Shown: piece by piece, positions 22,801 to 34,752 of the stretch
Numbering within the stretch: the stretch's first letter is position 1
How the letters are laid out: each line of letters opens with the position of its first letter
NCBI GenBank assembly: GCA_030490835.1
Contig: CM059972.1
Coordinates: 55,161,563 to 55,225,562 of the forward strand
Direction: 5' to 3'
DNA length: 64,000 nucleotides
DNA from: Annona cherimola
Lineage: Eukaryota; Streptophyta; Magnoliopsida; Magnoliales; Annonaceae
Notes under the pieces: model-generated
What the model was told of the DNA's origin: nothing
The model's database searches: none
What the model saw: only the letters and a program-made list of their open reading frames with translations
Translations under genes and position numbers: made by a program

Positions 22801-23690
22801 CATGTACTTCCATCTCAGCAACATGTGACATTTTTTTAAAAATCAAAAACTCAAATTGGGCAGCCCCTTTGCCCTTGATCGTCCATGCATTGCCACCTCC
22901 TCCATGACTTGGAAATTCCATCATAACATGCAATAAATGGTTAGATAATTCATGGGATTTTGCAATTTATTTAAATACATAAATCCCATCCAAAATCCCT
23001 GCAATGGACACCTCACCCTACCTTTTGTCTCAAGCACTCAAGTATGGTACTCCCTCATAAATGCTTTGGTGCTTTTGAGGTACATGGGTCAAACTTGCCT
23101 ACCTTTTTCATTGCAGGCACTTTCCCAATATTTCACGCATAATCCAATCCATTCAAATTAATTATCTCACCATTTCATTTAACCGTTTCAAATTTCAACT
23201 CAATCCGAGTTTTCTAGCTCCCGATATAGCCGTTTAAAGTTGACGGTTGAAATGAACTTAGACTTAAAAATTGAAAATTCTCATTTCCGCAAGAATTTTC
23301 ATAATATTTTTCTTCCATAATACCAAGCCTAATATTAATAATTTTTTTTCCAAATTTCACTTGAATCCGCCTTTTAGGCGTTGAGTTATGAATTTTCCAA
23401 TATTTTCCTTCACACTTAACAATTTCCATCTTTATTTCCATAATTCATTTTAAATCATGGAAAATGATTTTTCTTGCCATAATTGCACATTTAAATCACA
23501 ATAATTCATTCTTAACCTATAGCCTCATTTAGGCTCAAAATCATTAATCACATCATTAATGTTAACCCATAACCCTAATTACCATAATTAGTAAAAATCA
23601 TGAAATTCCTTCATAATTTCATAATTCATAATTAATCATCAAATACATGTCCAATGCATACATATGGCCTACTTGGGTTAGGGTTTCACA
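19825..23690 (-). repeat. Chromovirus 3' LTR
   Basis: 3866 bp, plus strand TGTGGCGCCCC to GGGTTTCACA. It differs from the 5' LTR at about 15 sites with no indels, and 11 of those lie in the first 310 bp. Open frames inside it (for example 22289-22648) are duplicated only because the LTR is, and match no element protein. Confidence 0.95.
20274..20640 (-). promoter_or_regulatory. Conserved hairpin module in chromovirus LTR
   Basis: A GC-rich island within an AT-rich LTR. On the sense strand it has stem CTCTC/GAGAG around TGAAAT (20512-20527), a GGATGG/CCATCC stem nearby (about 20475-20502), and TGAGT/ACTCA around TTCG (20274-20287). The same module recurs in the 5' LTR (30124-30490), the solo LTR (39870-40250), the right-hand LTR (61900-62254) and, diverged, in U copies. 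It probably lies in the transcribed leader. Confidence 0.55.
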
Positions 23691-23708
23691 ATCCTCCCCC
23701 CCTTATAA
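23691..23708 (-). other. Polypurine tract of the chromovirus
   Basis: The minus strand reads AAGGGGGGGAGGAT directly against the 3' LTR edge at 23690. Confidence 0.85.
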
Positions 23709-23729
23709 CAGGTTTCGTTCCGAAACCGT

Positions 23730-23845
23730 CTATTCCTCAAATAGCTGGGGGTATTTTCGTTCCACTTCTTCCTTTAGCTCCCATGTGGCTTCATTCTCGG
23801 AATATCGGTTCCATTGCACTTTCACATATTCAATTTCCCGATCCG
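23730..23845 (-). pseudogene. Chromodomain remnant, out of frame with integrase
   Basis: After a one-base loss near 23841-23845 the third minus frame continues to a TAG at 23730-23732 and contains NEATWE, a chromodomain signature, and an acidic tail. In intact chromoviruses this domain directs integration to marked chromatin. Here it is disconnected from integrase, which ends early at 23822. Confidence 0.75.
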
Positions 23846-25243
23846 AAGCTTTTGCACCTTATGATCCAAGATTCTAACCGGTCTTTCCTCATAATTTAGA
23901 TAATCTTGAATCGGCAAATTTTCAGCCACCAATACGTGGATTGGGTCTGAAACGTATTTCCTAAGCATCGATATGTGGAACACATTGTGGATTAAAGCTA
24001 GTACCGGGGGTAAAGCTACCCGATATGCTAACTTTCCAACCTTTTCCAAAACTTCAAATGGTCCAATATACCTAGGATTCAATTTTCCCCTTTTTCCAAA
24101 CCTTGTAACTCCCTTGAATGGCGTGACATTTATAAACACATGTTCGCCGACTTGGATATTCAAATCCCTTCTCTTGAAATCTGTGTAACTCTTTTGCCGA
24201 ATCTGGGCTGTGAGTATACACTGGCGAATAGTTTTAACCTTGTCTGCCATTCGTTGAGATAAATCAGGGGCTAGTCTTTTCTCTCCAATTTCATCCCAGT
24301 TCAATGGCGTTCGGCATCGTCGACCATATAACGCCTCAAATGGAGCCATGTGGATGCTACCTTGGTAACTATTGTTATATGCGAATTCCGCAATTGAGAT
24401 ATACTCATCCCATGATCCTCCAAACTCCAAAGTACACATACAGAGCATATCTTCAATGACTTGGTTCACCCGCTCCGTTTGTCCATCCGTTTGAGGATGA
24501 AAAGTTGTGCTAAACTTGAGTTGGGTGCCTAAGGTTTCGTGCAAGCTCTTCCAAAACCTTGACGTGAACGTTGCATCTCGATCTGAGATGATTGACTTTG
24601 GCACTCCATGGAGTCTTACGATCTCTTTATAATAAACCTTAGCTAGCTTTTCCGCCGTATACGTCTTCCTGATAGGTAGAAAGTGCGTGACTTTCAATAA
24701 CCTATCCACGATTACCCATATAGAATCATTCCCGGCTTGGGTTCTAGGTAATCCTTCTATGAAATCCATTGTAATGTCGTCCCACTTCCATTTTGAAATT
24801 TCTAAGGACTGTAGCTTACCAGGTATTTTCTGGTGATCCGCCTTCACCCGTTGGCAAGTTAGACACTTAGCCACATATTCAGCGATCTCTCTCTTTATAT
24901 TATTCCACCAATATGCTTTCTTGAGATCCTGATACATCTTAGTACTTCCTGGGTGAATAGAAAAAGGCGAAAAATGGGCTTCCTTTAGGATCTGTTCCTT
25001 CAACTCAACAATGCTAGGTATGCAAAGGCGACCTTTGTACCTATACATACCTTGTTCATCAATAGCAAATTCTGTCAACCTCTTTTTCTTCATTTTCTCG
25101 ACATATGTATGTAGGTCTGTATCCTCTTGTTGCGCAGCCCTAATTTGGTCAAAAAGTAAGGATTGTATGTGCAATTGATATAGTCTAACCTCGACTCCTG
25201 GTGGACATACAATCAATCTCATTTGCTCAATTTCTTTAAGCAA
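23822..25243 (-). pseudogene. Chromovirus integrase
   Basis: An open stretch of 473 residues. Zinc-binding HHCC at H90, H97, C127, C130; catalytic D160, D221 and E257 with the classical 35-residue spacing between the last two; then the GPF-type C-terminal domain (NPRYIGPFEV). All key residues are present. It is in the same frame as the upstream polymerase but cut off by a TGA at 25244-25246, and it loses its chromodomain to a frameshift at the 3' end. Confidence 0.92.
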
Positions 25244-25363
25244 TCATTTCTCCTTAGTGATAAGGTGCGCTAAGCTGGAATTTCGGCTCAATGCATCGGC
25301 TACCACATTTGCCTTACCTGGATGGTATAAAATCTCCAAATCATAATCCTTCGGTAACTTGAG

Positions 25364-26419
25364 TCATCTCCTTTGTCTCATATTCAACTCTTTCTGAGTG
25401 AAAATATACTTGAGGCTCTTATGATCAGTGTAAATCTCACATCTTGCACCATACAAGTAATGTCTCCATATTTTCAAGGCAAATACCACCGCTGCTAACT
25501 CTAAATCATGCGTGGGGTAGCTTACCTCATTGGGCTTTAGTTGTCGTGACGCATAAGCTATCACCTTACCCCTTTGCATCAAAACACAACCCAATCCTTT
25601 CCTTGACGCATCGCTATAAACTACAAACCCTTCATTCCCTTCGGGTAGGGTTAGGATGGGTGCTTCTACCAACCGTCGTTTTAATTCTTGAAAGCTGCGC
25701 TCGCATTCATCAGACCATACATACTTGACTCCCTTACGAGTCAACTTGGTTAACGGGGCTGATAACTGGGAAAACCCTTCAACAAACCTTCTATAATAGC
25801 CGGCCAACCCTAGAAAACTTCGGATTTCCGTAATGGTCATCGGCCTTGGCCATTTCAATACCGCCTCAATCTTTTGAGGATCAACTTGAATACCCTTCTC
25901 AAATATTATATGGCCGAGAAATCCTATCTGTTTCAGCGAAAACTCACATTTCTTCAGTTTAGCGTACAATTTCTCTTTCCTTAGCCTTTCTAAGACCCTT
26001 CGTAGATGGTTTTCATGTTCTTTCTCCGTTTTAGAGTAGATCAAGACATCGTCGATAAAAACAACCACGAATTGATCCAGATAATCACGAAAAACTCTGT
26101 TCATCATGTCTATGAATACAGCAGGGGCATTAGTAAGTCCAAAAGGCATTACCAAAAATTCATAATGTCCATACCGGGTTCGGAATGCCGTCTTATGTGT
26201 ATCAACCGGACTTATCCTCAACTGATGGTACCCTGACTGTAAATCAATCTTGGAGAAAGTTGTTGCGCCTTGCAACTGATCAAATAGGTCATCGATCCTG
26301 GGCAATGGATATTTGTTCTTTATGGTGACCTTATTTAGCTCTCGGTAGTCAATACATAATCTTAAACTTCCATCCTTCTTCCTTACAAACAGCATCGGAG
26401 CTCCCATTGGCTTAGCCAA
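25364..26419 (-). pseudogene. Chromovirus reverse transcriptase and RNase H
   Basis: 351 residues: [17 protein letters not shown], catalytic D59, FIDD at 121-124 (the YVDD box), then RNase H ([22 protein letters not shown]). A TGA at 25364-25366 sits where Trp is usual after QRR; a second at 25244-25246 follows 39 open codons. The N-terminal part of the reverse transcriptase and its linker to protease are absent, because the upstream ORF runs straight from protease into GAPMLFV in another frame. Confidence 0.92.
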
Positions 26420-27566
26420 TCCATACCCAATATTACGTCGAAGTCGGTCATAGACAATAGGATCAAGTCAGCTTCTAAAATTAATGATCCTGTCCTGATT
26501 GGGCAGGCTTTGCATACTTGGCTAGTACTTATTAACCTATAGAGTGGAGATTCCACATATATAACCTGATTGGTCTCTTCTATCGGCAAAGCATGGGTGG
26601 TCACGTATTGGCATGCTATGAATGAATGGGTGGCACCAGAATCAAACAAAGCAACTGCCATATTTCCTAAAATGTAAACCGTACCTGTGACCACCTTCTC
26701 TTCTTGTTCTTGGGATTCTGTTCGGGTCAGGGCATGTACATGCACTGGGTTCGTAGAAGTTCCCTGCTTGCTTGGTGCTCCAGGTATCCTCAGCTGAGCA
26801 GGTCTTCCACGTCCTTGGGATGACTGCACCTTGTTTGGGCAATTCGTAGAAATGTGACCCACTTGATCACATATATAACACTTAATTACTTTTACTTCCC
26901 CTGGCATGCACTCCTTGGCGATATGACCCATTTGTCTACATTTGTAACACCGATTTGAGCCCTTTAAACACTCTCCTATGTGTCTCCTTTGACATTTCTT
27001 GCAGAATGGCGAGCTTTTCTTCTTTTGAATTCCTTTTCCTTTCCTTATGCTGCCTTTTCTAGCTTTTTCTTTTCCAGTTTCCGATTCTTTAGGAGCCATA
27101 TTGAACGCCCTTGAACCCAATCTTAAGTCTTGAGTTCTCAAGGACTCGATCTCCAAAGCTCTTGCTCTCTCTAGACTTGAAGCATAATCCTTTATCAATA
27201 GAGGTGCAAGGCTTTCTCGCAGATATGGCCTCAACCCTTGTTGAAATCTTTGTGCCTTATTTTGTGGCACATTCGAGATCCATGGGACATATCTAACAAG
27301 AGCATTAAATTTTGTGGCGTACTCAGTGACCGTTATCCTCCCTTGGTATAACTTTTCAAATTCTATCACTTTTTGACTCTGCAAACCCACTGGGAGGTAT
27401 TCCTTATTAAATTCTTCCACAAATGCTTGCCAAGACACTTCTTCGGGTCGTGGCATTGTGATTAGCATTGTCTCCCACCATTCGTGTGCATCTTTTACCA
27501 ATAGATGTGTAGCACACAGTACTTTTTGACGGTCGTTGCATGGAGATATCCTAAACAGTTTCTTAA
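26383..27566 (-). pseudogene. Chromovirus gag (C-terminal part) and protease
   Basis: Retrotransposon gag domain (ATKFNALVRYVPW), two CCHC knuckles at residues 185-198 and 208-221 plus an upstream CKKCQRRHIGEC variant, then protease FDSGATHSF (D287) and GMDWLS. Just after GMDWLS the sequence jumps into the polymerase in a different frame. In related elements I expect some 150-170 residues between these points, so about 0.5 kb is missing. Numbering counts from 27501; the frame is open to about 27566. Confidence 0.88.
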
Positions 27567-27964
27567 TTTTCAGTCAGCCACTGCTCTGCTTGAGCCGGGT
27601 CGGATTCTCCAGAAAATTTCGGGGGTCGTTGCGCTAGAAAGGCGTTTATGGCTCTTCTATCAGCTTCCATTAGCTGGTTCTCATCTCTTAACGGTTCCGG
27701 TGCCTTAACGGGGTTCGCCCTCGGAGCAGGTCCTTCTCTTTCCATATTACCCAATTGATCTTGTTGGGTTCTTTCCCATAAACCTTGTATAATGTCGGCA
27801 GTCTGTGCTGCCCATTCCCTAGTGGCCCGCTGCATTGCTTTTTCCACTGCCGCAACCACTCTTTCCTCCATGAGTCTATTCTGCCTCGACTCATTTTCCT
27901 CCTCCATATTCCGTTCAGGGCTTTCCTCATTCCTTCTCTGTTGGTTCCTTTGACTTTGGGTCAT
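27563..27964 (-). pseudogene. Chromovirus gag, N-terminal part
   Basis: Starts at 27964 (MTQSQRNQQRR), with an acidic/basic coiled-coil-like N-terminus and then FLAQRPPKFSGESDPAQAEQWL, typical of the gag entry motif. An extra A in an A-run near 27563-27570 shifts it out of frame with the rest of gag. Between 27965 and 28543 there is pyrimidine-rich then AT-rich sequence without a supported gene. Confidence 0.85.
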
Positions 27965-28543
27965 TGGCCTTCCTCGTTTTGGTCGGCTAAATTCGCCAAC
28001 TTCGTGTCGGCTTGGAACCTCTGTCTCTACCTCTTTTCCTTTATTTTTTCCTTACTCCTGCTCTTGTTTCCACCATTGTTTTAAATCTGAGTATATAACA
28101 AACACTTTTCATTTCATTAGCGTTAAATCATTATATACACATTTCATTAATAATCATCATGGAATTATTGCATACGTATTTCAGTTTACTTCAACATTAA
28201 ATCATCACATATGCATCTCATCATCACATCGTCACAATCATTTCATCCAATCACCATATAACACACCATTCAACTCAAGTTCATTCATCCATGCGCATCT
28301 AGAACATTAAAAGTTCAACATATCATCATATTCATTCACATACATCATATTCACAATCAATACATACAAAAGCAAGTCACACTTATGTACATATTCAACT
28401 TGGCATGCGCATTTCACACCTGCATGCATGTTAGTTTACCGTAGCAACCATAATGTCATCCAACCATAATTATACATATACCACATGATCATCACCACAT
28501 TCATATATACACAATTGCTTAAAAAAACACAAAGCAACCATGT

Positions 28544-29389
28544 TCATCGCCTTCCTAGTCCTCTCCCTCGGCGTCTACGTCTACGTGAGACTTGTGAGGG
28601 TGCCTCTGTGATAGTGCTAGTGTCGGACCATGCCTGAACCTCATCATTGCTATCAGCATCATCCTCCGCCTCATCATCTCCCACAAACTCCACTATTTGT
28701 TCCTCATCTTCCTCATCGGTTTCTTCATCCTCCTCCTCTTCTTCTTCCTCCTCTTCTTCCTCAAATGGTTCGAGGAATTCCATCGGGTCATCATCATCAT
28801 TGACCTCCTCTAATAGCACAATCTCACCTGTATCCTCCATAATATACAACATAACCTCATCAGGTTTAGGGCTAACAGGTACCTCGATGACCCCTTCGGC
28901 ACGACGCCTTCTTATATAAAGAGCCATGTCCACTTCCCGTTGTTGAATTTTCTCCCGCGATGCTCCATATCGAAACTGGATGCACCCATTCATAAATCGG
29001 TACCATGGACCAGCATCAGGAGGTGTAGGTGCCCGTGTTTTATCCCAAAAATTCTGTAGATCTTGCGGACCTACTCTATCGGTCGGAACAGGGGGATCCC
29101 GTGGAATACCAAGGTAAGTGCCCGGTAGCACTCGTGTCCTGGGTTTATAACTGGAGGGCTCTCCTAAATCTTGCGCGTGTTGACTAGAAGAGTCATAGTA
29201 GCTTCCATAAGCGTGATCCTGTGCATGTATTGGTGAAAATCCAAGGGGAACTGATGAAAATGATCCATTGTCGGTTTGGGATTCCCACCATCGGTTCACA
29301 TTTTCTTCCCTCCTCTGTCTCCTATTCTCCTCCTCTCCTTCTTTTCTCAACTCCTCCGCACTCATCATTCTTTTCCCTCTATCCGCCAT
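28544..29389 (-). CDS. Accessory ORF between PBS and gag (unrecognised, acidic tract and basic tail)
   Basis: 281 residues from ATG at 29387-29389 (MADRGKRMMSAEELR), fully open, in sense orientation. Regions: charged N-terminal helix; a Ser/Tyr/Pro linker; a conserved-looking centre (GPWYRFMNGCIQFRYGAS, KPDEVMLYIMED); an acidic tract of some 40 Glu/Asp residues; and a terminal Arg-rich tail suggestive of nuclear targeting or nucleic-acid binding. A homologous ORF at 62998-63840 keeps length and order. I know no family for it. Upstream in-frame codons to 29428 exist, but the homologous start favours 29389. The base context CAG/ATGGCG is also splice-acceptor-like. Confidence 0.7.
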   Translation of the reverse strand: MADRGKRMMSAEELRKEGEEENRRQRREENVNRWWESQTDNGSFSSVPLGFSPIHAQDHAYGSYYDSSSQHAQDLGEPSSYKPRTRVLPGTYLGIPRDPPVPTDRVGPQDLQNFWDKTRAPTPPDAGPWYRFMNGCIQFRYGASREKIQQREVDMALYIRRRRAEGVIEVPVSPKPDEVMLYIMEDTGEIVLLEEVNDDDDPMEFLEPFEEEEEEEEEEEDEETDEEDEEQIVEFVGDDEAEDDADSNDEVQAWSDTSTITEAPSQVSRRRRRRGRGLGRR

Positions 29390-29657
29390 CTGTATATACA
29401 TAACAATCAAATTGCATTGCAACAACATAATTCATTACCATATGGCATGCATTTCATCATATCATAAGCATACCTATTCATCACATAAACATATCCATTT
29501 CATCATCTAACAAGCATTTCATCATGTTACAATCATGCATGAGCATCATTTAATCATGTCTAATTCATCACATAATCATAGTTAATCATGTATATTTCTT
29601 CATATTTTGTCAACGTTCCTATACTTAGAAATTTTCCATGCCTATTTACCAATCCAT

Positions 29658-29669
29658 GCTCTGATACCA
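29658..29669 (-). other. Chromovirus primer-binding site, initiator tRNA-Met type
   Basis: The minus strand reads TGGTATCAGAGC, five bases inside the 5' LTR edge; an identical site occurs at 62720-62731. Confidence 0.92.
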
Positions 29670-29674
29670 ACCTC

Positions 29675-32600
29675 TATGGCGCCCCGACCCGAGCGTCACA
29701 TCCTTACCTCAGGACCTATCGATTGGTAAACGTGATCAGGATTGTTGCCCTGTCACACGGCAGAATTGATCGGATGTTTATCCTATTAATCGTAGTCATA
29801 CATAATTCATAAGACACTTCATATTCTCTTAAATTCATTTTCATACATTTCTGAGTCATTCTGAAGCATTCACTTCATACAAACATGCTATTTAGTGACA
29901 TTTCACCCTTTTGCCAAATAAGATGTCACTACATCATAAAACATAGTCATCCACACAAACACACGAAAAGTTACATCTATCCAACATATAGCACTGTATG
30001 TAAATTTACAATCATTTCACATAATAGCATAACATGATTTTCTCCTTAGATTCCTTATGTCGGTGCTTGTTCCTTCGCCATATCCTGTCTGTGACCTGTC
30101 TTTGGGTTTGAAAAACGAAAACGTGAGTCGAAACTCAATAAGAAATCATTTTGCATTTTCAGGCAATTCATTTCAGGCAACAATTTTCAATACAAATCAT
30201 CTTGGAAAGCATCTAATACCTTATCCAAAGGTATATCTTGAAAACATGAAATCCTGTACCCATCACGGGTCTCATATGCATAATGCCATATGAAAAACAT
30301 GAACATGATCATCATATCTCCCTTAGGATGGAAGCTACCTAGGCAACCATCCGTCACGTAACTCTCATTTCAGAGAGGGCGCCGCCGGCCATCGGCCTGT
30401 TACAAGCGACTTGGTCACAGCAAGGGGGAACAACCGGTCCGCTTATACCCTTCAAGTGGACCTCATATCCTGTGCACATGAACTTTTCATAAATCCATCT
30501 TTCACATGCTAGCATGATTTTCAATCATAAACATTAAATCACATCATTTTCCATAACAGTTATAAAAGAACATTTCATAATCATTTCATTTGAAATAAAC
30601 ATCATTTCAAACACCATTTAGTAAAGGGATGGCCATCCTTAAATACATTAGAAGCAATTTCATCAAACAAGTTAGAATATAAATTGCATTATGGAAACAG
30701 TTTAGGAAAGCAAAAATCATTTAGAAAATTTTCTTTCTTACCTGAACTTCTTAGCTTTCCTCTGCTACTTTCTCTTTGCCCTTGCCTACATAAAAATGGT
30801 ATGAATTTTTTCATACATTTCATTTTCTTATATTTTGCTTAGTTTTCCAACCCATTCCATAAACACACATTTATTTTACTTCATAATTCATCATACACAT
30901 ATATGTCTTAATTTGTACATATTAGCACCGTTTTCACTCATTTGGCCATCATACATCGTAGCGCATACGGGTGTTTTTTCTATGTACATAGCATTGCCTT
31001 AGCTTCATAATTCAAATCCAAAATTTTGGATTAATAACATATCATTTCAAACAGATCCATAAACATGGAATTCATCTCATTTTCATGCGTTTTTGCATAA
31101 AATCATTTTTCATAAGTCATTCATCACCCGTTTACCGTTATTCCTTCATATAAGCTCGTTTAACACTTAAACATAATGCATTTCTTAAAATTTCTTAACT
31201 CAGAAATTTAACCTATTTTCCACCAGGTTAATTACGCTTTAATACCACTTTCCTTAAGGTATTGTCATGGGGTTTAAAATCCATTCTTCATAGGTTCTCA
31301 TAACAGCAAGTTTGGAACCCGTTTTCCACCCGTTTAACGTGTCTTTTGACACATCACTATGGGCAGCCCTAAAATTCCGAATTTTCCAGAAATTAAATCC
31401 ATTTTCTCAGCCCATTTTCTAGGGTTTAACACATATTTAATATTCATTCATTTCCATTTCTCGAAACAGCGGGTAATCCACACGTTTTGAGACCCGTTTT
31501 CACTCCATACATGAATTACTTCAAAAATTCCTAAAAATCAGATTTAGGGTTTATTTATCCCAAATATTTTGGACATCCATCATACCTTAATCTAGGGTAT
31601 TTTACCCTACATAGCATTCATTTAACATGTAAGTTCATTTCCATATCATTTTCAACCCAAAAATTAAGAATTTAGGTCAAAATTCATACTTAGCATTCCA
31701 TAACTTCAAAATCTCATTACTTAAGCATAAACCCTCATGTATTTGGCATAAATATATGATTCATAGCTTAATCAAAACATAAATTCAACACAGCAACTTA
31801 TCTTGAAGATTTAGAATCAAACAACTTGGATTTTTCATCCCTTATGCACACTTAACTCCATTTCCATGAACTTAACTTTAAAAATTCATACTTAATAATT
31901 AATACCCAATCCATACCCATGCAAAGGCATGTTAAAACATCAATTTACAGATTCTTTAAGCATGATTTTCATTTCCAAGTTTTGAGTTTAAAAACTCAAG
32001 TTACACAACCCAAAATCATCACATACTTACTTGGATTTGTAATAAATCAACTTCTAATCTTTTGAGATGATTTCTTCTTCAATTTCTCCTTCTTTTTTCC
32101 TTGGTTTTCTCCTCTAGTTTTCTGGGAAATTTCATGAAGTGCAGCTGGTTCCCTTGGCACGTTTTCAGCACTTAGAATATTTTCCACATCTTCATTTCAT
32201 TTCAACGTGCAATGCTATACATGTTGCTGGAATTTCCAGCAGTGGGGCCCACTTTATGCTGCAATTCCACACTCATTCAATGCTCCTCTATCTACCTTAT
32301 GAGGTGGATAAATATGGACCAAGTAAAATTACAATTTTTACTTTTTACAAAATTACAAAATCTACATCAAAAACACATCAAAGCTGTCCATGGTTTGCAC
32401 GTCCATTTGCTGCTGACGTTTTCAGCAGTTTTGCAATTTTTAAAATTAGCAAAACATGGGTAATTCATACTCCTAATTACCCTTTAATTCCTCCATAAAT
32501 TTTTCATTAAGAAAAATTAAGAAAATAGCTAAAACTGCCATTTTTCTGCACATGATTTTACCCACACTGCATTCTACGGTTTCAGCAGTATATATCACCC

Positions 32601-33540
32601 TTTTTGCATTTTTTTTATTGCTCAAACCTTCCATTATTGGTTGCACAATTCATGTACTTCCATCTCAGCAACATGTGACATTTTTTTAAAAATCAAAAAC
32701 TCAAATTGGGCAGCCCCTTTGCCCTTGATCGTCCATGCATTGCCACCTCCTCCATGACTTGGAAATTCCATCATAACATGCAATAAATGGTTAGATAATT
32801 CATGGGATTTTGCAATTTATTTAAATACATAAATCCCATCCAAAATCCCTGCAATGGACACCTCACCCTACCTTTTGTCTCAAGCACTCAAGTATGGTAC
32901 TCCCTCATAAATGCTTTGGTGCTTTTGAGGTACATGGGTCAAACTTGCCTACCTTTTTCATTGCAGGCACTTTCCCAATATTTCACGCATAATCCAATCC
33001 ATTCAAATTAATTATCTCACCATTTCATTTAACCGTTTCAAATTTCAACTCAATCCGAGTTTTCTAGCTCCCGATATAGCCGTTTAAAGTTGACGGTTGA
33101 AATGAACTTAGACTTAAAAATTGAAAATTCTCATTTCCGCAAGAATTTTCATAATCTTTTTCTTCCATAATACCAAGCCTAATATTAATAATTGTTTTTC
33201 CAAATTTCACTTGAATCCGCCTTTTAGGCGTTGAGTTATGAATTTTCCAATATTTTCCTTCACACTTAACAATTTCCATCTTTATTTCCATAATTCATTT
33301 TAAATCATGGAAAATGATTTTTCTTGCCATAATTGCACATTTAAATCACAATAATTCATTCTTAACCTATAGCCTCATTTAGGCTCAAAATCATTAATCA
33401 CATCATTAATGTTAACCCATAACCCTAATTACCATAATTAGTAAAAATCATGAAATTCCTTCATAATTTCATAATTCATAATTAATCATCAAATACATGT
33501 CCAATGCATACATATGGCCTACTTGGGTTAGGGTTTCACA
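29675..33540 (-). repeat. Chromovirus 5' LTR
   Basis: 3866 bp. The inner terminus reads TATGGC on the plus strand instead of TGTGGC, so the LTR ends TA rather than CA on its own strand. The hairpin module is at 30124-30490. Length and sequence are otherwise nearly identical to 19825-23690. Confidence 0.95.
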
Positions 33541-34735
33541 GTAAGCATGCTTAAATCTTAAAGATATGATTTTACTCCCTATTAATGACATGTTTGAAGT
33601 TGGTTTCTGGTTAGGTAAGTTTCTAGAAATTCTATTTCAAAAGCATTTATCATAAAAGAATTTTTAATTCTTTTCAAGATGTCATTAGAAACAAACATTG
33701 GGAATTCTATTCCTAAAGGGTTTTGAGAAAAATTAAACAATTTTTCATATAATGATATTTGTAAATAAATAGGGCATTTGAAATGACTTATAAATGTTTT
33801 AAAATGATTTATATTGATGCTTTGAAATAAATTATCAAAATACTTTCAGTCTCTTTGAAGACTGAAACATTTTGGAAAAATGTCTTGTACACATGTGTTT
33901 CTTTTTAAAAGAGTTTTAAGAATGACCCACTCAATACTTGTTGTATAAAACGATTCGATGACTATTTTGAAATTCAAAGGATAGTGCAAACTTATCTCTA
34001 CATCAATGTGATAAGGATGGTATGTGGACGAGGCATATAATGTCAATAAAATAAAAGCAGATGTGTTTACCTATCCATTGTTCATTAAAAGCCCAGAAAA
34101 GGAAATAAAAATATTTACAAAATGATTCTAAAGCGTTTTACCAATAAATAAGAAATATTCTTGAAAATGACGTTTTCTCAAGAATTATAAATATTTTGTA
34201 AAATTGATTTATTAACTGTTTTTAAAATTCTTTAAGGGTGGTCATTCTAACTTTATTATTCGAAGATGGTTTATGAAAATGTTTTATTTTAAAAAAATAA
34301 TTATGTCCAGTTCTCAATTTGAGATGGACTGAGTCTGAGGACTGCAATGGATCATGATTTCAAGCTTTTATTGGAAAAATCACATGGATTTAGGATTGTG
34401 TTGATTTTATGAAATCATGATAGCATAACGATTCGAATATAAACGAGTGTGCACAGGAATCACGTACTAGGCTCATGGTGGAGGGGTTGCAGACCGAGAC
34501 AGTTGCATACCAAGGCCAACCTCTACCTGTGGGCAAGTCGCTAAGGTAAGGCAGGAGGCCGGCGGAGCCCTCTCTGAAATGGGAGCAGGATGATGGACAA
34601 CTGCCTAGCTAGCGGTGTAGTCACATGAAGGGTTTCTTTCCTATGGAGGGATGATCACTTGGTAAGTGTCACCCAACAGAGGGTTAGAAACGTATATGGA
34701 TATCATTTGTTTTAAAAACCTCAAAATGGGGACAC
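33541..34735 (+). repeat. U1, third part, with hairpin module
   Basis: Continues U1 to a breakpoint after GGGGACAC, about 1.1 kb short of the LTR end seen in U3. It contains GTTAG/GTAAGT near 33614 (donor-like) and the hairpin module: CTCTC/GGGAG stem at 34570-34585 and ACTGC/GCGGT stem at 34600-34616 around CTAGCTA. The remaining sequence is AT-rich and non-coding. Confidence 0.75.
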
Positions 34736-34752
34736 CCGACGTCCCATTATGA

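Larger units (their letters stand above)
19825..33540 (-). mobile_element. Complete Ty3/gypsy chromovirus, Tekay/Del-like, with accessory ORF
   Basis: A 13,716-bp element bounded by the target duplication gtaag (19820-19824 and 33541-33545); U2 and U3 show the empty site. Two LTRs are each 3866 bp. Minus-strand order: 5' LTR, PBS, accessory ORF, gag, protease, reverse transcriptase-RNase H, integrase, chromodomain, PPT, 3' LTR. The integrase-plus-chromodomain order and initiator-Met PBS place it among chromoviruses; the Tekay/Del assignment is inference. All gag-pol parts are damaged. Confidence 0.95.

Noticed and set aside
28647..28919. Ser-rich plus-strand open frame
   Set aside because: It is the antisense shadow of the acidic tract of the accessory ORF.
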